DNA from: Thiolapillus brandeum
GTDB lineage: Bacteria; Pseudomonadota; Gammaproteobacteria; Chromatiales; Chromatiaceae
Assembly: GCA_011051425.1 (NCBI GenBank)
Contig: DRLF01000052.1
Location: forward strand, 1 to 10,730
DNA: 10,730 nt
Direction of reading: 5' to 3'
A program made the position numbers and the translations under genes. The notes beneath the pieces are model-generated. The model ran no database searches and had not been told where the DNA came from. It saw only the letters and a program-made list of their open reading frames with translations. Shown piece by piece: positions 6,291-10,730 of this stretch (position 1 is the stretch's first letter; the number at the start of each line of letters is the position of its first letter).

Positions 6291-7425
6291 CCACCGCTGC
6301 CGCGATATAGCTCCATTGCAGAGCGCCGGGGCCGGCATTGCCTGTTACGTGAAGCAACGCGGCGCCGGCTCCAAAGCCCAGGGCAATGGCTGTCTGGGAG
6401 TAATAGCTTTTCAGGAACAAGTAACGGTGTGCCGAGGTATGTTTCGCCAGGTCGAAGAAGCGCTTGTTGAATGCCAGGCGGAAGAAGGATGTGCAGAAAG
6501 TGATCAGTATCAGCGTGGTGAACAGCCAACCCAGGCTGAGCCGGCTGTCCACCGTGGCCCGTATCAGCCAGGACAGGCAATAGCCGGCGACGGCAATCAT
6601 GTAGATCCGCTGGCTGGGCATGTGGTCGATGCGGTTCTTGATCAGGTAGAACAGGGCGCTGAACGTCAGCCCCAGCAGGATCACCAGCGCCCCCAGTTTC
6701 CAGAAACTTTCGTGAGCGAGAAGAAACAGGGAGATCATCCAGAAATAACTTTCCAGGAACAGGAAGGGACCGTCGAGGAAAAAAACCGGGCGGGAGCCAT
6801 ACGTGTCCCGGAACCGCAGCAGTTCCCCAAATCCCAGGGGTGGATCGTCCCGGAGGTTGGCCGGCAGCTCCATGGGACTGGAAAGCAGAAAGAAAGAGGT
6901 CAGGCCCAGTATCCCGATCAGTGACGAAATCAGGAACACCGACAGATAACCCGCCTTGTCCAGCAGCAGCCCGCCAAACAGCACGCCCATCTTGATAATG
7001 ATGACCACCACCACCTGAAAATTGCCGAACCGCTTGCCGGTGTTGGTATCGTCCAGGGTTTCGTAGAACAGGGCGCGCTGGGTTATCCAGAAGAAGCAGT
7101 TGTATGCGCCATTCACCAGGGCGAACAGGAACAGAAAGCCAGGCTGCTCTTCCAGGAAGACCAGTGCGAGCAAGGTGATTTCGATGAGGAAGGACGCTGC
7201 GATGATGAAGCTAAGCGGCAGTGTCTTGTGTACCCGGTCCCATGCCCACAGGGTCAGTACGAAGCCCACGCCGGTAGTGGCGATAAAACCGCTGATATCA
7301 GCGAGGCTGTATCCGAGTCGCCACAGGAATACCGGGATGAAAAACGGAAACAGGCCGATAAGAAAGGAATGCAGCCCCAGAAAGCGGTAGAAAAGGCGTG
7401 TGGCCGTGGGAAGGCTGGAGGCCAT
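6250..7425 (-). CDS. MFS-type transporter, last gene of the dioxygenase/ATP-grasp operon
   Basis: This 391-residue protein is hydrophobic throughout, with about 12 predicted membrane spans in two halves. A polar central loop at about 185-205 (SSPMELPANLRDDPPLGFG) is as expected for the major facilitator superfamily. A short basic loop after the second span (DRVHK) sits where MFS motif A lies, but the classic form is weak, so the subfamily is unclear. There is no signal peptide, and it would sit in the inner membrane. The ATG overlaps the TGA of the upstream ATP-grasp gene by one base (TGATG), so it is translated with it. By position it is most simply the exporter of whatever the operon makes; import of a precursor cannot be excluded. 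Substrate unknown. Confidence 0.85.
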   Translation of the reverse strand: MASSLPTATRLFYRFLGLHSFLIGLFPFFIPVFLWRLGYSLADISGFIATTGVGFVLTLWAWDRVHKTLPLSFIIAASFLIEITLLALVFLEEQPGFLFLFALVNGAYNCFFWITQRALFYETLDDTNTGKRFGNFQVVVVIIIKMGVLFGGLLLDKAGYLSVFLISSLIGILGLTSFFLLSSPMELPANLRDDPPLGFGELLRFRDTYGSRPVFFLDGPFLFLESYFWMISLFLLAHESFWKLGALVILLGLTFSALFYLIKNRIDHMPSQRIYMIAVAGYCLSWLIRATVDSRLSLGWLFTTLILITFCTSFFRLAFNKRFFDLAKHTSAHRYLFLKSYYSQTAIALGFGAGAALLHVTGNAGPGALQWSYIAAAVVTPLYVLYRQPRQ

Positions 7426-8333
7426 CAGAAAATATCCCGCTGATCGATTTCCAGGGCGTCAAGTCGCTGGAAGTGCGCGCTCAGATCCTCTGGCTTTCCA
7501 TAACGCGGCACGTCATGCATGGCGGTGAAAGGGCGGGAGTTCACTTCCAGGAAGATGCATTTCTGCTCGTTCCAGGGAGTCTCAATGCCGTCCTCCATGA
7601 TCACGTCGATGCCGAGGATGTTGGCTCTGAAGAGCTTCAGTATGCGGAGAAATAGTGTCCGGTTGACAGGTGGAAGGCTGTCAGCGGGGAGGGTTTCCAC
7701 AACGCCGCCGGGCGCGAGGGAGATGCGATTGAAAAGGATGATCTCCCGGTTTTCTTCAGGAATGGATGCGAGGCTCAGTCCCTGCTTTTTCAGATAGCGT
7801 CTTATCATGCGGGTTTTCGGTATGGGATGAATCACGGGATACAGTCCCATGTCCTTTCTCACCTGGTTTTCACGGTCGATGAGTTCGCCGATGCTGGCTG
7901 TACCGTCACCGGTCACGAATGGCGGGTAGCGCCGGATCACGGAAATGATTTCACCGTTTCCCACCAGTACCCGGTAATTCCTGCCCTGCAGGTATTTTTC
8001 GACCACCGACATGGGCCACCAGGTCTTCACCATCAGTGCTGCTTTCCACAGCTCGCGGTAGTTGCGGATAGGGAAATGACTGCCGCGGGAGAAACCCGAT
8101 ACGTTGGGTTTGATCACCAGGGGGAAACCGTGCTGTTGTGCAAAACGGTGAGCCTGCCAGGGACTGAAAAAGATTTTTCCTTCGGCGTGAGGAATGCTAT
8201 TTGCCGCGAACACCTCCCTGGCCTGCGCCTTGGAGCGGCAACTCTTGCGCACGTCAAGGGAGTTGTAGCTGGTGCAGCCGTGGAGGAACAGCCGGTCGAT
8301 CCAGGCATAGAGGGTCTTCTTCAGGAATTTCAT
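7425..8333 (-). CDS. ATP-grasp ligase (CphA/GshAB-like ATP-grasp domain)
   Basis: This is a 302-residue ATP-grasp enzyme. YNSLDVRKSCRSK at about 23-35 matches the helix that opens such domains. VIKPNVSGFSRG (73-84) supplies the nucleotide-binding Lys75, VVEKYLQGRNYRVLV (110-124) the hinge, and RRYPPFVTGDGTASIGELID (134-153) is the segment shared with cyanophycin synthetases and the GshAB ATP-grasp domain. GIDV (Asp243) and FLEVNSRP (Glu263, Asn265) supply the Mg ligands. Such enzymes join a carboxylate to an amine through an acyl phosphate, using ATP. The ATG at 8333 overlaps the previous stop in ATGA; the frame is open for 52 codons further upstream, but those lie inside the preceding gene. 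Substrates are unknown; an amine such as hypotaurine as acceptor is inferred from the neighbours. Confidence 0.9.
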   Translation of the reverse strand: MKFLKKTLYAWIDRLFLHGCTSYNSLDVRKSCRSKAQAREVFAANSIPHAEGKIFFSPWQAHRFAQQHGFPLVIKPNVSGFSRGSHFPIRNYRELWKAALMVKTWWPMSVVEKYLQGRNYRVLVGNGEIISVIRRYPPFVTGDGTASIGELIDRENQVRKDMGLYPVIHPIPKTRMIRRYLKKQGLSLASIPEENREIILFNRISLAPGGVVETLPADSLPPVNRTLFLRILKLFRANILGIDVIMEDGIETPWNEQKCIFLEVNSRPFTAMHDVPRYGKPEDLSAHFQRLDALEIDQRDIF

Positions 8334-9136
8334 GCGCGCATCCTGCTGTTGAGAAACAGCATGGGCCAGAAGATGTTCTTGCGGGGCTGTTTCAGGGGAA
8401 CGGACTTCGTCAGCAGCGCGAGGTCGCGCATGGCAGAACGGATGAACCGGTGATGCGCCCGGAAAGGTATGTTCGTGTCCAGCAGGCACAGTGGCATGGG
8501 GACGAACAGATTGATCTCGATGATCCGGAACTGCCCTTCCAGTACGGCTTCGAAACTGTCCGCATGCAGTCCGACGCGGGCAATGCGGAAGGCGGGCAGT
8601 TCATTCATGTATTGCCACAGCTGCTGCTGCGCTTCCTGTGTAAGACCGGTGACCGTCCTGTGGCGGGTCGACGGATTGAGGATGCTGTTGACCGGCCAGT
8701 CCTGTCCGCTGCTGTTGAGGGTTTCGGTCACGGAGAGCACTGCCGGTTGGGAACCGGATGCTTTGCGGCGGATATAGAACACTTCGAATTCGCGCCTGCC
8801 CGGGGCTGCTTCCTGAAACAGGTAGGGAATGTCACCGTTGAGCATGTTGTTGCGGAGCTTGTCGAAGCAACCCTGGTCGTTGGCAACCAGGATGCCTCTC
8901 GCGTTCTGTCCCCATTCGGGTTTGAGAAACACCGGCCAGCTTTCCGGCTTGCTGTCAGGGGTGAGTTTTTCCTGGTGCAGGCGCCATTTGCCGGGAATGC
9001 TGCTGTCCATTTCCAGCTTGGAGAACAGCCGCTTGCTGCTGCTGAACCAGGGAGCGTTCAGCTGGAAATAACGCCAGGGGCGGGCGCCGATGCGCAGGCA
9101 CCAGAACATGTACCAGAAGACCAGACGGATGCGCAT
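8330..9136 (-). CDS. ATP-grasp-like protein, divergent
   Basis: This 268-residue protein has a less conserved ATP-grasp core. WPVFLKPEWGQNARGI at 67-82 supplies the nucleotide Lys72. FQEAAPGRREFEVFYIR (107-123) looks like the hinge plus the beta strand that holds ATP, and RVGLHADSFEAVLEG...RIIEINLFVPMP (187-215) carries Asp193, Glu207 and Asn209 as expected metal ligands. The first 40 residues are aromatic and basic (FWYMFWCLRIGARPWRYF) and could lie on the membrane. It differs strongly from the second ATP-grasp protein next to it, so the pair is not a recent duplication; they probably act on different substrates or in consecutive steps. It starts two bases after the stop of the dioxygenase gene and ends in ATGA overlap with the next. 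Function unproven. Confidence 0.76.
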   Translation of the reverse strand: MRIRLVFWYMFWCLRIGARPWRYFQLNAPWFSSSKRLFSKLEMDSSIPGKWRLHQEKLTPDSKPESWPVFLKPEWGQNARGILVANDQGCFDKLRNNMLNGDIPYLFQEAAPGRREFEVFYIRRKASGSQPAVLSVTETLNSSGQDWPVNSILNPSTRHRTVTGLTQEAQQQLWQYMNELPAFRIARVGLHADSFEAVLEGQFRIIEINLFVPMPLCLLDTNIPFRAHHRFIRSAMRDLALLTKSVPLKQPRKNIFWPMLFLNSRMRA

Positions 9137-9138
9137 TG

Positions 9139-9630
9139 TCAGGTGAAGGCTTTCCCTTTCAGGGCGTCGTCGGAATAGACGTGCAGGCTGAGGCTGGGAG
9201 ACAGCGCGGTTACGCGATGAATGGCATTGTTGTAGCGGTTTGCATCGCCGGCGGCGTAGATGTGTTGCCCCTTGTTCCTGATGACAGTTTCCGTCAGCAA
9301 CAGACCCTGGTCCGTTTCGCGATAGTGCTCCATCTGCAGCTGTCCTTCCAGTACATAGACAAATGCAAACTGGGGGTGTCCGTGGACAGGCGTCACAGCA
9401 CCCTGATCCCAGCGGGCGACCATGACTTCTGCCCCATTGTCTTCGCGGAGCAGAATGTTGCGGGAATAGCAGTGTGGCGCATGGGGGAAATCCCCCTGCA
9501 GCCTGAAGCGGGCACTGAGCGTCAGCAGGCGTGCTTCGTCATCCAGCCCTGCAATGAGATCACGCAAAAGGACCCGGGTGTCGTCCGGCAGGTTGGCCAG
9601 GGTATGTGTTTCAGCCTTGCAGGTGTTCAT
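9139..9630 (-). CDS. Cysteine dioxygenase-type thiol dioxygenase (cupin)
   Basis: This 163-residue protein has the type I cysteine dioxygenase fold. The sequence holds a first cupin motif with His83 and His85 (VTPVHGHPQFAFVYVLEG) and a second with His138 (NAIHRVTA); these correspond to iron ligands His86, His88 and His140 of mammalian enzymes. SRNILLRED (Arg57) fits the carboxylate-binding Arg60, and SLSLHVYSDD (Tyr152) the catalytic Tyr157. The Cys that is crosslinked to this Tyr in mammals is Phe90 here, as in many bacterial enzymes that lack it. The expected reaction is cysteine plus O2 to cysteine sulfinate; other thiols such as 3-mercaptopropionate are possible. It overlaps the PLP decarboxylase gene by 20 bp, and that partner would turn the sulfinate into hypotaurine. 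Confidence 0.88.
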   Translation of the reverse strand: MNTCKAETHTLANLPDDTRVLLRDLIAGLDDEARLLTLSARFRLQGDFPHAPHCYSRNILLREDNGAEVMVARWDQGAVTPVHGHPQFAFVYVLEGQLQMEHYRETDQGLLLTETVIRNKGQHIYAAGDANRYNNAIHRVTALSPSLSLHVYSDDALKGKAFT

Positions 9631-10730
9631 GCATCAGCTCCTTGCCGGCGGCTACCAGGTTGCTGAAAAAGCTGTCCACATCAGCACGGGAATAGTCGGG
9701 ATGGGTAATCAGCAGCCTCAGGGTCAGTTTTTCCTCGATATAGGCGATGCCTACCAGGCTGATACCCTGCTTGAACAGCCGGTTGCGCAGTTCCAGGTTG
9801 AATTCATTGGCGGGTATGTTTTCCGGTGTCCTGAAGTGAAAGCAGACATTGAAGGATTCACGGGGTACGGTCATCTCCAGTTCCGGGATGCCATGCACAA
9901 CCTGCTCCGCGTATTCGCTCAGGGCGAGATAATGGCGTATGCGCTCAGCCAGGCCTTTCTTGCCGAAAAACTTCCAGTCGAGAAACCATTTCAGGCTGTC
10001 CACGCGGCGGCCGCACTGCAGGGAGGCGGTGCCCATGTCCAGTTCTGCATTCTTGTCCTCTTCGCGGAACAGGTAGCTGTGCTCTCCCGCGCTGCAGACA
10101 CAGCGCAGAGTGCCCCGGTGATGATTGAACAGCAGCACATTGCACATCAGATTGGTGCCGGCCATCTTGTGGAAGTCCCAGGTGAAGGAATCCAGCTGTT
10201 CGATGCCGGGAAGGAAATGCTTTTTCAGTTCATCGTCGAGCAGGGCAGCGCCGCCCCAGGCGCCATCGCCGTGCAGCCAGAAGCCGTATTTTTCCCGCAG
10301 TTCCACGAGTGGGGGAAGCGAATCATAAGCGCCCCTGACGGTGGTTCCGAGGGTGGCGCAGACAAAGAAAGGGATTTTTCCATTTTGACTGTGCTGTTGC
10401 AGAAGACGTTCCAGTGCCTGGGGCTGCATGCGACCGTGTTCGTCAACGGGCACCTTGACGAGGTTGTGAGTGCCCAGCCCCAGAATATTGGCCGCCTTGT
10501 CCAGGGAGTAGTGGGCATCGGCGGATACGAAGGCAAGCAGGGGGCTGTGGCCGAACAGGCCCTGTTCCTTGCCGGTTTCGATCGCCTGATTGCGTGCGGC
10601 GAGCATGGCAATCATGTTCCCGTTGCTGGAGCCCGTGGTCATCTGGCCTTCACCTTCTCCAAATCCGGCCAGATCCAGCATGGTATCGAGCATGTAATGC
10701 TCCATCAGCGTGGAAACCGGTGCGCCTTCA
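9611..10730 (-). CDS. Group II PLP-dependent decarboxylase (GAD/cysteine sulfinate decarboxylase type), 5' end outside window
   Basis: The frame is open to the right edge, so the N-terminus is missing; the first visible Met at 10705 lies inside the fold. Diagnostic parts of the glutamate/aromatic amino acid/cysteine sulfinate decarboxylase family are present. They include the glycine-rich loop MTTGSSNGNMIAMLAARNQ (cf. TSGGSEANLxAL), the HYS cofactor-stacking segment (ADAHYSLDKAA), HGDGAWGG (Asp pairing with the pyridine N), and DFHKMAG with the Schiff-base Lys (codon 10166-10168). GTASLQCGRRVDSLKWFLDWK matches the QCGR region of acidic amino acid decarboxylases. Substrate cannot be read off reliably: cysteine sulfinate, cysteate, aspartate or glutamate. 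The dioxygenase directly behind it favours cysteine sulfinate, giving hypotaurine. It is the first seen gene of the operon. Confidence 0.93.
   Translation of the reverse strand, partial: EGAPVSTLMEHYMLDTMLDLAGFGEGEGQMTTGSSNGNMIAMLAARNQAIETGKEQGLFGHSPLLAFVSADAHYSLDKAANILGLGTHNLVKVPVDEHGRMQPQALERLLQQHSQNGKIPFFVCATLGTTVRGAYDSLPPLVELREKYGFWLHGDGAWGGAALLDDELKKHFLPGIEQLDSFTWDFHKMAGTNLMCNVLLFNHHRGTLRCVCSAGEHSYLFREEDKNAELDMGTASLQCGRRVDSLKWFLDWKFFGKKGLAERIRHYLALSEYAEQVVHGIPELEMTVPRESFNVCFHFRTPENIPANEFNLELRNRLFKQGISLVGIAYIEEKLTLRLLITHPDYSRADVDSFFSNLVAAGKELMHEHLQG

Noticed and set aside
6217..6924. 235-aa + strand open frame
   Set aside because: It runs antisense to the MFS gene; Gln/Gly/Glu-rich shadow with no recognisable domain.
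8334..8489. Longer N-terminus for the second ATP-grasp protein
   Set aside because: The extra 52 residues are low-complexity and lie inside the coding end of the preceding gene; ATGA coupling at 8330-8333 is the natural start.
8201..9178. 325-aa + strand open frame
   Set aside because: It is the antisense shadow of the two ATP-grasp genes, which carry clear motifs on the - strand.

Overview
The window reads as chromosomal DNA of a gammaproteobacterium. Evidence: a Bat (aerotolerance-type) operon end with the gammaproteobacterial form of the VWA/TPR protein tail, GC-rich codon use, REP-like palindromes, and a TPR-GGDEF signalling protein. A marine or sulfur-cycle lineage is plausible from gene content but is inference only.

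Layout. (1) Positions 1-2355, + strand: the tail of a VWA/TPR (BatB/BatC-like) protein, beginning inside a perfect 9-bp tandem array that encodes Asn-Gln-Gln repeats, then overlapping batD. (2) Positions 2456-5369, - strand: a compact locus that reads 5'->3' as a 71-aa peptide, a periplasmic-TPR/GGDEF membrane protein, and a SAM-dependent methyltransferase. The methyltransferase closely matches the alpha-N-methyltransferase domain of borosins (fungal OphMA type, bacterial SonM type), including the catalytic Tyr/Arg/Tyr/Tyr set. The 71-aa protein matches the borosin binding domain (BBD) followed by a short core. I therefore call this a split-borosin RiPP cluster, with an unusual GGDEF gene lying between substrate and enzyme. 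(3) Positions 5370-5627: the intergenic region upstream of the precursor. It carries a two-armed REP-like inverted repeat with a perfect TATAAT in its loop, pointing towards the precursor gene. (4) Positions 5628-6290, + strand: a basic membrane protein of unknown function, whose 3' end overlaps the converging MFS gene by 41 bp. (5) Positions 6250-10730, - strand: a five-gene operon with overlapping or nearly touching genes. In transcription order it holds a group II PLP decarboxylase (runs off the right edge), a cysteine-dioxygenase-like cupin, two different ATP-grasp proteins and an MFS transporter.

How the genes may work together. In the borosin locus the methyltransferase would bind the helical BBD of the small protein and methylate backbone amides in its C-terminal tail; the GGDEF protein may tie this to c-di-GMP or an envelope signal. 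In the right-hand operon, thiol dioxygenase plus PLP decarboxylase is the cysteine -> cysteine sulfinate -> hypotaurine route. Two ATP-grasp enzymes and an exporter suggest that hypotaurine, or a related amine, is built into a small peptide-like product and moved across the membrane. I know of no described pathway with this gene set. Almost all of the window is coding; the longest gene-free stretch is about 258 bp (5370-5627).
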